Below, piece after piece: positions 34,099-43,048 of a stretch of 64,000 nt of DNA. This DNA is from Algoriphagus winogradskyi (GTDB lineage: Bacteria > Bacteroidota > Bacteroidia > Cytophagales > Cyclobacteriaceae). Location: positions 186,001-250,000 of the forward strand of contig NZ_FXUA01000003.1 in NCBI RefSeq assembly GCF_900182815.1. The letters run 5' to 3'. The notes under the pieces were generated by a model. It was not told where the DNA came from, made no database searches, and saw only the letters and a list, made by a program, of their open reading frames with translations. The position numbers and the translations under genes were made by a program. Numbering within the stretch: position 1 is the stretch's first letter; every line of letters starts with the position of its first letter.

Positions 34099-35430
34099 AT
34101 GGAAAAAGAATCAAACCTTTCTATCCTCGAAAAATTTCAGGATTGGATTTCCCGCTCTACCAGCTTAAAACTTTTAGTAATAGGCTTCATTGCCTTATTA
34201 CTTTTAATTCCTCAAGCCTTGATTACGGACTTAATTAACGAAAGGCAAATCCGTCTCCAAGAAACGGAAAATGAAGTGACAGATAAATGGTCTCGGGCGC
34301 AAACTGTAATTGGTCCCTATCTGGCACTACCCTATCATACGTACCGAGAAGTACAGAGCAACGGTGAAACCAAGGTAATTAAGGAACTACAAACTGCTTA
34401 TTTTCTGCCTGATCTTTTAGACGTCACTGGGGACCTTCAGGCCGAATCTCTTCATCGAGGCATTTTTGATGTGGTCGTTTACCGAGGCGATTTAGACCTG
34501 AAAGCCAACTTCAACTCCATTGCACTTGGAAAACTTGATATAACCACTGAGCAAGTACTTTGGGATCAAGCCACCTTTCTAATTTCCGTGAGTGATCTAA
34601 GAGGAATTGGTGAAAATCCTGACCTAAAACTTGATAGCAAATCGCTTATTTCAGAACCATTTACTGATACTCAAACTAACTTGAAGGGTCTTCAATTCCC
34701 TGCTTCCCTAGATTCTGCATCAAATGATTTTACATTCTCTGGAAAAATAAAGCTGAAAGGAAGCAAGGAGTTTCATATTGTTCCTTTAGGCAAAACCACC
34801 ACCTTGAACCTCAGTGGAAACTGGCCTAACCCGAGTTTCCAGGGAGACTTTTTACCTGAAGAAAGAGTTTTGACCAAGGAAGGTTTTGAGAGCACATGGA
34901 AGGTCCTCCATTTCAACAGACCTTTTGGCCAGGAAATCACCAACACGCTGCCAAATTTTCTGGAAAGTTCCTTTGGCTTAAGTCTCAAAATGCCCGTAGA
35001 TCAATACCAGCAGAGCATACGAACTTCGAAATATGCAATCCTCATCATTATCTTGAGTTTTCTGGCATTGTTCCTCATGGAGACCTTTACTAAAAGAAGA
35101 ATTCACCCGCTTCAATATACTCTGGTTGGTTTTGCGCTTGTCCTCTATTACACCCTGTTGATAGCACTTTCAGAGCAATTTGGTTTCACATCAGCATACC
35201 TTATTTCGAGTTTAGCTACCGTAGGACTCCTAGCATTTTATTCCAAAAGCCTCTTTTCGCAACTCAAAACCACAGGGATTTTCACAGGAATTCTTTCTGC
35301 CTTTTACCTTTTCATTTTTGTGATCATAAAGCAACAGGACTACGCCTTATTGATCGGAAGCATTGGGCTATTCATAGCGCTGGCCGTGACTATGTTCATC
35401 TCGAGAAAAATCGATTGGTATAAAAAATAA
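34099..35430 (+). CDS. creD: Inner-membrane protein CreD
   Basis: A 443-residue protein of the CreD family. It has one N-terminal membrane helix (LKLLVIGFIALLLLIPQALI), then the typical family segment ITDLINERQIRLQETENEV and WSRAQTVIGPYLALPY, a periplasmic domain of about 250 residues (with FQGDFLPEERVLTKEGF and WKVLHFNRPFGQ), and five C-terminal membrane helices. CreD of enterobacteria is controlled by CreBC and affects envelope integrity and colicin tolerance. Here it is linked instead to a one-component winged-helix regulator. Its molecular function is unknown. Confidence 0.92.
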   Translation: MEKESNLSILEKFQDWISRSTSLKLLVIGFIALLLLIPQALITDLINERQIRLQETENEVTDKWSRAQTVIGPYLALPYHTYREVQSNGETKVIKELQTAYFLPDLLDVTGDLQAESLHRGIFDVVVYRGDLDLKANFNSIALGKLDITTEQVLWDQATFLISVSDLRGIGENPDLKLDSKSLISEPFTDTQTNLKGLQFPASLDSASNDFTFSGKIKLKGSKEFHIVPLGKTTTLNLSGNWPNPSFQGDFLPEERVLTKEGFESTWKVLHFNRPFGQEITNTLPNFLESSFGLSLKMPVDQYQQSIRTSKYAILIIILSFLALFLMETFTKRRIHPLQYTLVGFALVLYYTLLIALSEQFGFTSAYLISSLATVGLLAFYSKSLFSQLKTTGIFTGILSAFYLFIFVIIKQQDYALLIGSIGLFIALAVTMFISRKIDWYKK

Positions 35431-35469
35431 ATCTGAGTAGATCTGATTGACACCTTTATTTGATAGCAA

Positions 35470-36195
35470 ATGAAATCATCAAATTTACCTGAAAAATTAG
35501 AGAACTATTACTTCAGCATTAAGAGAAATAGATGGCACTGGTTGTTTCAACTCGGTTGCAGAATCCTTCTAGCCTATGCATTTATAGTAGCAGGAATGGT
35601 GAAAATTCTTGGTGAGCGATTTGCCAGCGGTTTATCTGTCATACATCCCATGGGCTCCTACTTGGAGGCTCTGCATCACACGGGGTATTACTACACGTTC
35701 ATTGGTGTGGCCCAGGTGCTAGCTGCCATCTTACTTCTTATTCCTCGCACAGTGTTAATGGGAGCAATATTGTACTTGCCCATTATTGTAAATATTTGGG
35801 TGCTTTCATATGCAGTTCGATTTGTGGGCTCCTATGTCACGTCGCCATTAATGGTGTTGGCCAATCTTTACATTCTGGCTTGGCATTACGACAAGCTGAG
35901 ATACATCTTGCCTTTTAATCGATATTCGAAGGAAGTAAGCGTGCCAAAGCCTGAGAAATACGATAAAAAGTTTCCATTTCTGTTCTTTTTAGGAGTGATT
36001 GGAATCCTGGTTTTCACCGTATTGTTTTCACGTTTTGGGCATGAAGCGATGCCTCAGAATTCTTTAGAATCCTGCAAAAAACAGTTTGTAGGAAAAGAAT
36101 ATGAGGTAGCTGGATTTGAATTTTGTGAATGTGTCCATACCAATGGAAACCCCTTGGATGATTGCCTAGAGAGATTTGATCAAAGCAAAAAGTAG
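35470..36195 (+). CDS. DoxX-like membrane protein with Cys-containing C-terminal tail
   Basis: A 241-residue protein with four predicted membrane helices in the first 150 residues (CRILLAYAFIVAGMVKIL, YTFIGVAQVLAAILLLI, VLMGAILYLPIIVNIWVL, SPLMVLANLYILAWHY), the DoxX/DoxD arrangement. A fifth helix follows (FPFLFFLGVIGILVFTVLF), then a tail with four cysteines: SCKKQ, FCECV and DCLE, between about residues 203 and 234. That tail is not part of the usual DoxX domain and might form disulfides in the periplasm. Function unknown. A hairpin terminator follows. Confidence 0.75.
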   Translation: MKSSNLPEKLENYYFSIKRNRWHWLFQLGCRILLAYAFIVAGMVKILGERFASGLSVIHPMGSYLEALHHTGYYYTFIGVAQVLAAILLLIPRTVLMGAILYLPIIVNIWVLSYAVRFVGSYVTSPLMVLANLYILAWHYDKLRYILPFNRYSKEVSVPKPEKYDKKFPFLFFLGVIGILVFTVLFSRFGHEAMPQNSLESCKKQFVGKEYEVAGFEFCECVHTNGNPLDDCLERFDQSKK

Positions 36196-36237
36196 GTTGT
36201 TATATCCATTAAAATAAAAACAGGAGATGCATATACT

Positions 36238-36275
36238 TGCAGGGACTTCTGTGGGAATGATCCCTGCACTTTTTT
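36238..36275 (+). terminator. Rho-independent terminator after the DoxX-like gene
   Basis: Perfect 8-bp arms TGCAGGGA (36238-36245) and TCCCTGCA (36261-36268) with a 15-nt loop, followed by CTTTTTT. The loop is longer than usual, but the T-run and position fit. Confidence 0.65.
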
Positions 36276-36305
36276 GACTCAATCAATAAAATGGTTGTAT
36301 TTTGG
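36273..36305 (+). promoter_or_regulatory. Probable Bacteroidota-type promoter of the antiporter gene
   Basis: TTTG (36273-36276) and TATTTTGG (36298-36305; consensus TAnnTTTG, one mismatch) are 21 bases apart, the spacing preferred by the Bacteroidota primary sigma factor. The antiporter ATG is 28 bases downstream. Confidence 0.5.
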
Positions 36306-36333
36306 CAAATGCCATCAAAACCACTTCTAGTCA

Positions 36334-37593
36334 ATGGATATTTTTAGCATCATTACCATTCTTATAGTCCTATCAGCAGTATTTGCCTTTATCAATACTA
36401 AATTCCTGAAGTTGCCTTTTACGATTGGCTTGATGATTATTGCCATCGTATTCACACTTGGCATCACCATTTTAGGTAAAATCAATCACTTTTTCATCGA
36501 CGAAGCTGAGTTGCTGATAGGTTCTATCGACTTCGAAACTGCTTTGTTGGATGTGATGCTGAGTTTTTTGCTTTTCGCTGGCGCGCTGCATACCAAACTG
36601 GATTCATTGAAAGCGATGAAAGCCCCGATTGCTGTCTTTGCCACTATCGGTGTGCTAATTTCCACTTTTTTGGCGGGAACCATGATGTTCTACGTTTTCA
36701 TTCTTTTTGGGCATGAAATCGACTACATCTACTGTCTATTGTTTGGAGCTCTGATCTCTCCTACGGACCCTATTGCTGTTTTGGGGATTCTTAAAGATGC
36801 CAATGCACCTAAAAAACTTGAAGTCAAAATAGTTGGCGAATCGCTTTTTAATGATGGCGTGGGTGTGGTTATTTTCCTAGTGATTTTCAAAATAGCACAG
36901 AAAGGAATCGGTGCGGTGAGTGCAAGCGAAGTCGGATTACTTTTTCTCGAAGAGGTGGCTGGAGGAATTGGCTTAGGTCTGATCGCAGGCTGGTTGACAT
37001 TTAGACTGATGAAAGTGATAGATCACTACGAAACCGAAGTAATCATCACGTTAGCGCTGGTGATGGGGCTATCTATGCTAGCACATTACCTTCATGTATC
37101 GGGTCCGCTGGCCGTAGTGGTAGCCGGGATTTTTATAGGAAACAAATCTCCGTCCATTGCCTGGTCTGAGACCACACATAACTACGTGGATAAATTCTGG
37201 GAGTTGATCGATGTGCTACTAAACGCAGTCCTCTTTGTATTAATCGGTCTGGAGCTCCTGATTATTACTGCAAGCGAGGAGTACCTAACTCTAGGGCTAA
37301 TCGCAATTCCAGTAGCTCTTCTCGCAAGATATTTATCGTTGGCAGGGCCAGTGGCAATTTTCAGAAAGCAACTGGACTTTATCCCTAAAACAGGCTTGAT
37401 GATGACTTGGGGCGGAATCCGAGGTGGAATTTCCATCGCATTAGCTTTATCTCTTGAGCCGCAAATGGAGCGAGAACTCTTCCTAACCGTGACCTATGTA
37501 ATTGTGGTTTTCTCAATCATAGGACAAGGTTTAACAATAGGACCTTTGGTGAAAAGGGTAATAGGTATGAGCAAGAATGACGATCCGAAGTAA
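36334..37593 (+). CDS. Sodium:proton antiporter (CPA1 family)
   Basis: A 419-residue protein with about twelve hydrophobic segments. The family's ion-binding core is visible: ALISPTDPIAVLGIL in the fifth to sixth helix, GESLFNDGVGVVIFLV with the ND pair that distinguishes electroneutral CPA1 members, and MTWGGIRGGISIALAL with conserved Arg. The domain is present without a long cytoplasmic C-terminal extension, unlike eukaryotic NHE. It should exchange Na+ (or Li+/K+) for H+ across the inner membrane. It stands alone, preceded by a promoter-like pair of elements. Confidence 0.93.
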   Translation: MDIFSIITILIVLSAVFAFINTKFLKLPFTIGLMIIAIVFTLGITILGKINHFFIDEAELLIGSIDFETALLDVMLSFLLFAGALHTKLDSLKAMKAPIAVFATIGVLISTFLAGTMMFYVFILFGHEIDYIYCLLFGALISPTDPIAVLGILKDANAPKKLEVKIVGESLFNDGVGVVIFLVIFKIAQKGIGAVSASEVGLLFLEEVAGGIGLGLIAGWLTFRLMKVIDHYETEVIITLALVMGLSMLAHYLHVSGPLAVVVAGIFIGNKSPSIAWSETTHNYVDKFWELIDVLLNAVLFVLIGLELLIITASEEYLTLGLIAIPVALLARYLSLAGPVAIFRKQLDFIPKTGLMMTWGGIRGGISIALALSLEPQMERELFLTVTYVIVVFSIIGQGLTIGPLVKRVIGMSKNDDPK

Positions 37594-37601
37594 CAGAAAA
37601 C

Positions 37602-38267
37602 TTATTTCTCGAAAGTAATAGCTCCTGGACTTGCTCCTAATTGCTCTAAAGTCTCACTTATAGCTTTCACCATTGGACCAGGTCCACAAACGTAAAAGTG
37701 CTGAGAATAGTCCTGTACATGTTCCTTTAAAAACGCTTCATCAATGAGACCATTTTCATGACCACTAGCACTTTCCTTTTCAAGAATAGAAACAAAGTCT
37801 TTCCCTAACGTCTCTCTGAAATAGCTTTCCAAAATCACATCCTGCTTAGTCTTATTTGCAAAGAAAAGTTGATTTCCAGACAGTTCTCCTTTTTCTTTCA
37901 AAGACTTTATAATCGCGATAAACGGGGTAACTCCAGCACCTCCAGCTATAAATACTCCCTTTCCTTTGTAGTTTATGGCTCCCCAGGAATCATCTAGTAT
38001 TAGCTCATCGCCTACCACTAATCGGTCGAGTTGATTGGTCACCCCATCGTGATCAGCGTAGGATTTTATTACAAATTGCAAATAATCATCCTCTGGCAAA
38101 GAAGTAAATGTAAATGGCCGCTTTTCCTTTTTCCACTCTGGTTTGTTAATAGCTACTTCAGTTGCTTGACCTGGAGTAAAAGAATAGCCCTTGGGCTTCT
38201 CCACTTTATACTGCTTTACATCATGTGTTAGTTTTTGGATATCAATTAGTTTTGAAACGTAAGCCAT
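37602..38267 (-). CDS. Ferredoxin reductase-type FAD/NAD(P)-binding oxidoreductase
   Basis: A 221-residue protein of the ferredoxin-NADP reductase superfamily without an iron-sulfur domain. The FAD-binding barrel has KRPFTFTSLP (RxF(T/S) motif) near residue 54, followed by ELILDDSWGAI; the nucleotide domain has GVFIAGGAGVTPFIAII and ends HFYVCGPGPMVKAISETLEQL. Bacteroidota homologues are often annotated flavodoxin reductase. The electron acceptor is unknown. It converges with the antiporter gene, 8 bases away. Confidence 0.88.
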   Translation of the reverse strand: MAYVSKLIDIQKLTHDVKQYKVEKPKGYSFTPGQATEVAINKPEWKKEKRPFTFTSLPEDDYLQFVIKSYADHDGVTNQLDRLVVGDELILDDSWGAINYKGKGVFIAGGAGVTPFIAIIKSLKEKGELSGNQLFFANKTKQDVILESYFRETLGKDFVSILEKESASGHENGLIDEAFLKEHVQDYSQHFYVCGPGPMVKAISETLEQLGASPGAITFEK

Positions 38268-38426
38268 TAAAATAAGATAGTTGGTGTTACTATATAATAC
38301 GTATTCAAAGTTTTTTGTTTAGTCACTTCCTATTTAATGCTACGAGTCCGAGGACGTAAATTGAGTAATATCTTCAATATTTATATGAATTAGCTAACTT
38401 GAGCTTTGAAAAACCCCTATTCAAAA

Positions 38427-39338
38427 ATGAAAAAACAAGTAAATCAAAGCATCCTCTTATTACTCATTCTATCTCTTGCTTTCACGGCATGTTCCAGCAA
38501 AACAGGAACTGAAGAGGTGGAAGAAACAATGGAAGAAACACAAGTAGCATCAGCCAATTTTGGTGGATTAGCTCTCTATACATTGAGAGATGCTATGTCG
38601 AAAGACCCTAAAGGCACGCTAAAAGCTGTAGCAGAAAACGGCTATGCTTACGTAGAAACAGCTAATTATTCAGATGGGAAGTTCTACGGCATGACCCCTA
38701 CTGAATTCAAATCCTACTTAGAATCCCTTGGCCTGACTGCGAAAAGTGCGCACATGGGCATGGTTAATTTGGAGAATGCAGATCAATTGATTTCAGACGT
38801 AAAGGCTGCTGGAATAGAATATTTTGTCATTCCTGTACCTCCTATGGGCATGTTTACTTCCGGAAAAGATGGAATGGGCATGAAGGGTACACCAGAAGAA
38901 TTGGTTAATATCATGAATACCTTGGGCGAAAAGTGTTCAAATGCAGGCGTCAAGTTACTTTACCATAATCATGATTTTGAATTCAAAACTTTGGAGGATG
39001 GAACAGTGATCGAAGATTTACTTTTGGAGAAATGTAATCCCGAATTTGTAAACTTTCAGATGGATCTTTTCTGGGTAACGAAGGCAGATGTTGACCCGCT
39101 AACCTATTTTGAAAAGTATCCAGGGCGCTTCATTGCTTGGCATGTGAAAGACATGAATGAAGAAGGTAACTTTGCTCCTGTGGGAACTGGTACGATAGAT
39201 TTCAAGAGAATCTTGGCAGAGAAGGATAAATCAGGAATGGAGTTCTACTTAGTAGAGCAGGACAATACTTTCGATTTAGACCCTTTGGAAGCAATCAAAA
39301 TCAGCCATCAAGGTTTAGAAGAGATTGGATTCAAATAA
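38427..39338 (+). CDS. Lipoprotein sugar phosphate isomerase/epimerase-like TIM barrel
   Basis: A 303-residue protein from ATG at 38427, with lipoprotein signal LILSLAFTACSS. The mature part is a xylose isomerase-like TIM barrel (AP_endonuc_2): GYAYVETANYSDGK, SAHMGMVNL, FVIPVPPM, LLYHNHDFEFK with metal-binding His/His/Glu, FQMDLFWVTKA, WHVKDM and YLVEQDNT. Membrane-anchored versions are common in Bacteroidota and are thought to act on sugars or cyclitols. Substrate unknown. A strong terminator follows. Confidence 0.88.
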   Translation: MKKQVNQSILLLLILSLAFTACSSKTGTEEVEETMEETQVASANFGGLALYTLRDAMSKDPKGTLKAVAENGYAYVETANYSDGKFYGMTPTEFKSYLESLGLTAKSAHMGMVNLENADQLISDVKAAGIEYFVIPVPPMGMFTSGKDGMGMKGTPEELVNIMNTLGEKCSNAGVKLLYHNHDFEFKTLEDGTVIEDLLLEKCNPEFVNFQMDLFWVTKADVDPLTYFEKYPGRFIAWHVKDMNEEGNFAPVGTGTIDFKRILAEKDKSGMEFYLVEQDNTFDLDPLEAIKISHQGLEEIGFK

Positions 39339-39357
39339 TCCCCCCTTTTTATAAATT

Positions 39358-39383
39358 AAAAGCCACCTTAATCGGTGGCTTTT
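39358..39383 (+). terminator. Strong rho-independent terminator
   Basis: Perfect 10-bp arms AAAAGCCACC and GGTGGCTTTT with a 6-nt loop TTAATC, starting 19 bases after the TIM-barrel lipoprotein stop. The arms are symmetric enough to terminate in either direction. Confidence 0.85.
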
Positions 39384-39484
39384 GTCGTTTTGAGGATCCT
39401 GCTTTTAAAACTCAATAATAACCCACTCCTCATTTCAGATGTTTTTAGTAATTTAATCGGTGTCCCGAAAACGATAACCTGATT

Positions 39485-41008
39485 ATGAAAAACCCAATTT
39501 TTATTTTGCTGCTTTGGCTCTTTATTCCTTTGGTTGGAAAGGCTCAGCAAGAAAAGCCAAATATTGTCTTGATTCTAGCAGATGACTTAGGATGGTCAGA
39601 TATCGGATGCTACGGAAGTGAGGTAGAAACTCCAAATTTAGACTGGTTAGCAGACAGAGGCATCCGATTCACCCAAATGTATAATACATCAAAGTGCAAT
39701 CCTTCTAGAGCAGCATTGATTACAGGCTTGTATGCTCAGCAGGTTGGATATGGCGCCACTTACCTTCAGCCTCTGAAAAATGGAATCACAGCCGGAGAAC
39801 TTCTCCAGTCAACTGGATATAGAACGTTGTGGGCGGGAAAACACCATGGCTACGATCATCCAATGGACCGGGGTTTTGATAGGTATTATGGATTGAAAGA
39901 AGGCGCTTCAAACCATTTCAATCCCGGCCCGCGGCGTGTGAATGAACCAGAACCTGCCCAAAAAAGACCTGATCGCCCATTTTACGATGACAGGAAATTG
40001 ATGCAGCCTTATTCAGTGCCGCAAGATTATTATTCCACCGATTACTTCACCAAGCATGCTTTGCAGTGGTTGGACGAATACAAAGAGGATAAGAAACCAT
40101 TTTTTCTTTATTTGGCTTACACAGCGCCGCATGATCCACTAATGGCTTGGCCAGAAGACATTGAGAAGTACAAAGGAAAATATGCAGAAGGCTATGAGGC
40201 TATCCGGAAAAAACGATTTGAAAAGCAGAAAAAACTAGGAATCATAGATGAAAGCTATGCGCTAAGCGACCCAACATATGAGCCATGGGAATCTCTTTCA
40301 GATTCAGTGCGACAAGTAGAAGAGCTGAAAATGGAAGTATATGCAGCGATGATTGATCGAATGGATCAAAAAATCGGAGAAATAATCCAGAAGCTAAGAA
40401 CACAAGGCAAGTTAGATAATACTGTTTTTCTATTCCTTTCGGACAACGGTGCTTCAGCCGAAGTAGTAACTATCCCTGGAAACGGGGAAATCGGTTCCGT
40501 AGGACAATGGACTTCCCTTGGAGCAGATTGGGCAAATGTTGGAAACACTCCTCTTCGATTCTTTAAAAACTATTCGTTTGAAGGAGGGATTAAAACTCCC
40601 TTGATCGTCTCATGGCCAAAAGGCTTGGGACATCAAAATGAAATCAACTCTTTTCCAGCCCATCTAATCGACATTCTCCCTACCCTGGCCGAACTCGCAG
40701 GTGCTAAATACCCAAATGAGTTCAAAGGAAATTCTAATTTGCCTGCTGAAGGACAAAGCCTATTACCCGCTATCCGTGGTGAAAAATCCCAACGGCAAGA
40801 ACCTATTTTCTGGGAATGGTCTGTAGGCAAAGCCGTGAGAAAAGGCGACTGGAAACTTGTCAGCCATGGGAAAAATGCTCCCTGGGAATTGTATAATCTT
40901 AATAGTGACCCAACAGAAACCAATAATATAATTACACTGCAACCTGAAATTGCCAAGGAAATGGAAGTTGATTTTCAAAACTGGAAAACCAGAGTTAGTC
41001 TTTATTAA
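39485..41008 (+). CDS. Exported sulfatase (arylsulfatase, formylglycine type)
   Basis: A 507-residue enzyme with a signal peptide (IFILLLWLFIPLVGKAQ). PNIVLILADDLGWSDIGC supplies two metal-binding Asp residues. KCNPSRAALITGLY is the Cys-type maturation signature (CxPSR) in which Cys becomes formylglycine, so it needs a formylglycine-generating enzyme, absent from this window. FLFLSDNGAS gives the Asp-Asn metal ligands and WAGKHH a conserved Lys/His pair. The C-terminal subdomain RKGDWKLVSHGKNAPWELYNL is typical. It probably removes sulfate esters from algal polysaccharide or another sulfated sugar; the exact S1 subfamily cannot be assigned. Confidence 0.94.
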   Translation: MKNPIFILLLWLFIPLVGKAQQEKPNIVLILADDLGWSDIGCYGSEVETPNLDWLADRGIRFTQMYNTSKCNPSRAALITGLYAQQVGYGATYLQPLKNGITAGELLQSTGYRTLWAGKHHGYDHPMDRGFDRYYGLKEGASNHFNPGPRRVNEPEPAQKRPDRPFYDDRKLMQPYSVPQDYYSTDYFTKHALQWLDEYKEDKKPFFLYLAYTAPHDPLMAWPEDIEKYKGKYAEGYEAIRKKRFEKQKKLGIIDESYALSDPTYEPWESLSDSVRQVEELKMEVYAAMIDRMDQKIGEIIQKLRTQGKLDNTVFLFLSDNGASAEVVTIPGNGEIGSVGQWTSLGADWANVGNTPLRFFKNYSFEGGIKTPLIVSWPKGLGHQNEINSFPAHLIDILPTLAELAGAKYPNEFKGNSNLPAEGQSLLPAIRGEKSQRQEPIFWEWSVGKAVRKGDWKLVSHGKNAPWELYNLNSDPTETNNIITLQPEIAKEMEVDFQNWKTRVSLY

Positions 41009-41056
41009 AGTCTAAACTTAGTTATTGGCAACAAACCTCTTGTCATAGATTAGTCA

Positions 41057-41173
41057 ATGAACGGAAATACCACAATAATCCTGATTTTCGGAATCCTGAT
41101 CCTACATTTTGTTGTTGGGATCGGCTATTTGGTCTTCAAACTATCCCGCAAAAACCAAAACAACAAAAAATGA
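41057..41173 (+). CDS. Possible single-helix small membrane protein (38 residues)
   Basis: A 39-codon frame with ATG start and TGA stop lies between the sulfatase and a strong terminator. The protein is nearly all one hydrophobic helix (TIILIFGILILHFVVGIGYL) followed by a basic tail (KLSRKNQNNKK), the positive-inside layout of a small inner-membrane protein. No family is recognised. It could be read through from the sulfatase, 48 bases upstream. Confidence 0.5.
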   Translation: MNGNTTIILIFGILILHFVVGIGYLVFKLSRKNQNNKK

Positions 41174-41221
41174 TTCCTGTAGAAGATTAGACATATTTTC
41201 TGGTATTTACATGAAATTAAA

Positions 41222-41249
41222 AAAACCACTTCTTAGTAGAAGTGGTTTT
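41222..41249 (+). terminator. Strong rho-independent terminator
   Basis: Perfect 12-bp arms AAAACCACTTCT and AGAAGTGGTTTT around the tetraloop TAGT. It separates the sulfatase transcript from the convergent CBM9-like gene and may serve both directions. Confidence 0.85.
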
Positions 41250-41278
41250 CGCGTTGAAACCATTTAATGTTTAGCCAA

Positions 41279-42781
41279 TTAAACCAAAAGTGTCAAGTTG
41301 CGATGGGTATTATTGTGCCCTATCCAAGAATAGCCGTTGGTAGTCCTCGCACTTGCTGCAAGTACAAAGCTGTATGCACAGGATTGCGGTGGTCTCCAAT
41401 TTCCGGATGCGGGAATCACCTTATTAACGAAGCCTGTCCAGTTTCCTTTTGCCGGAGTATAGCTTTCGCTATAAATACTGGTAGAAAGCCCTGAACCATA
41501 AGTCGCATAGAAACTAACTCCTCTAAGATTCCCTTCGGGATCATTGGCAGTAATTCGGAAATTCAAACCATCTGGAGCAGCGCCTATTGTTTCGATCGCA
41601 CAGGCAGAAACTTCGCTGCTGCCATGCTTCACACTTTGTATCACTACGTCTGGCACGTGATTGTCTATATACAACCTCAACACTTGCGAATCCAATTCTG
41701 TGTAACTCGTTCCTATATAAAAAGTGACTTTCACGCTATATAAGCCCGGTAATAAACCAGAAGTCGGAAACTGAATCAGTAAATCATCTATCGAGTAGTC
41801 AGTTGCGGGATTTGTCATTTGATAATAGCCAAATGAATTGGGAGCAAAAGACTCCAAGGCATAGGTTGAGCCTGTCCAGCGATAATTCGACCAATTGCTA
41901 ATCAATTTGGTGTACGAACCTCCCCCCGGACCAGCAATTTCCACTTTGTATTTTCTATTTCCTGCAGAATAGAGCTGCTGCAGCTTGGTACGATTGCCTA
42001 TCAAATTCAAAGTACCCCCAAAGGCAGCATTCTCCACAGCTAGATAATATCCTGCATCTGTTGTTGCACGACCAGTAGTAGGAGAAATTTTGGTAGTTGG
42101 AATCAAACCTACACTACCTACTAAAGGACCCAAATCCTTTACAGGAATTGTCGGCTTTCTACTAAGAATTAACTGACGAAGTTTCGTGAAATCCTTGTAA
42201 AAATTACCAGGAAAATCAGTTGTAAAGCCAGGATTGCTGGACTTCACTCTGAAACCAAAATAAGTGTATGGAGTACTGAGCGGCCAAGATAACGCCACAT
42301 TGATCTCACTGAGCTGTATTCTAAACTTCCAGATTCTATGGGAATCGTCTGAGTTGGGGCTAGCGCCAAATTCCTGCACTACGGCCGAATTGGATGGATC
42401 TGAAAGTAAACCAGTCCACTGGCCAGGTCCAAGGTATTTTTGCTTACCTAGCTTGTTTGGCTGACCAGGGTACAAGCCATAATTCACATCTACACCTGAA
42501 GTGATATTACGATCACGGTTGTTATCAAAAGACAGCCAAAAGTAATCGTTCGTACTCGGATCATTCCCAGTATCAGATACCACATCTAAGGTGAGATAAA
42601 GGAAATTTGCATCATTTTTTGCCATCACAAATCCTCGGGAGAACTTGAGGCTTCCGGCTCCATCCCAGTCTCCTGCCATGATTGGTTTATTGATGTCAAT
42701 TGGGTTTACTGCCCACTCACTCCGTAAGGGTAAAGCAAAAAGTAACGGGGATGTGATAGATAAATTTCTAAGTTTAGCCAT
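41279..42781 (-). CDS. Large beta-rich protein with N-terminal CBM9-like domain, no signal peptide seen
   Basis: A 500-residue protein I cannot assign to a named enzyme family. Residues about 28-210 resemble the CBM9/DOMON-like fold used for carbohydrate binding (IMAGDWDGAGSLKFSRGFVM, ANFLYLTLDVVSDTG, YFWLSFDNNRDRN). The middle (PLVGSVGLIPTTKISPTTGR, ALESFAPNSFGYYQM) and C-terminal parts are Gly/Ser/Thr/Tyr-rich and look like beta-sandwich domains. The N terminus MAKLRNLSITSPLLFALPLR has only a short hydrophobic patch and no clear signal peptide, odd for a protein of this composition. Only two Cys are present. It stands alone in its transcription unit. Confidence 0.6.
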   Translation of the reverse strand: MAKLRNLSITSPLLFALPLRSEWAVNPIDINKPIMAGDWDGAGSLKFSRGFVMAKNDANFLYLTLDVVSDTGNDPSTNDYFWLSFDNNRDRNITSGVDVNYGLYPGQPNKLGKQKYLGPGQWTGLLSDPSNSAVVQEFGASPNSDDSHRIWKFRIQLSEINVALSWPLSTPYTYFGFRVKSSNPGFTTDFPGNFYKDFTKLRQLILSRKPTIPVKDLGPLVGSVGLIPTTKISPTTGRATTDAGYYLAVENAAFGGTLNLIGNRTKLQQLYSAGNRKYKVEIAGPGGGSYTKLISNWSNYRWTGSTYALESFAPNSFGYYQMTNPATDYSIDDLLIQFPTSGLLPGLYSVKVTFYIGTSYTELDSQVLRLYIDNHVPDVVIQSVKHGSSEVSACAIETIGAAPDGLNFRITANDPEGNLRGVSFYATYGSGLSTSIYSESYTPAKGNWTGFVNKVIPASGNWRPPQSCAYSFVLAASARTTNGYSWIGHNNTHRNLTLLV

Positions 42782-42997
42782 TGTTTTTAATTGTTATGAA
42801 ATTTGAAAAAAAGCGTTTGTCTCTTAAAAAATTGAGACGATTATGAAAATACAATCCCGCACTGCTCTGAAAAAAATCAAGCCAATAACGGGAACCTTAG
42901 AATACCCAAGCAGATAAAATTAGTTCAATCCGCTGATATTCAATCTCTTAGTAAATTTAAGCATTGACCAGTAAAATGATAGGGAAAAGCGCACAAA

Positions 42998-43028
42998 AAA
43001 ACCCTGACTTGTACTAAGCCAGGGTTTT
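42998..43028 (-). terminator. Terminator of the fumarylacetoacetase gene
   Basis: Arms AAAACCCTGACTT and AAGCCAGGGTTTT pair with one mismatch (13-bp stem, 5-nt loop), 20 bases beyond the stop. Read on the minus strand, the A-tract upstream becomes the T-run. Confidence 0.75.
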
Positions 43029-43048
43029 AGATTATTATTTTTTGCAAA

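Noticed and set aside
38296..38305. Palindrome AATACGTATT between the flavin reductase and TIM-barrel genes
   Set aside because: Ten bases of low complexity; expected by chance in AT-rich intergenic DNA.
42796..42846. 16-residue Lys-rich frame upstream of the CBM9-like gene, resembling a RiPP leader
   Set aside because: No core peptide and no modifying enzyme nearby; basic low-complexity composition explains it.
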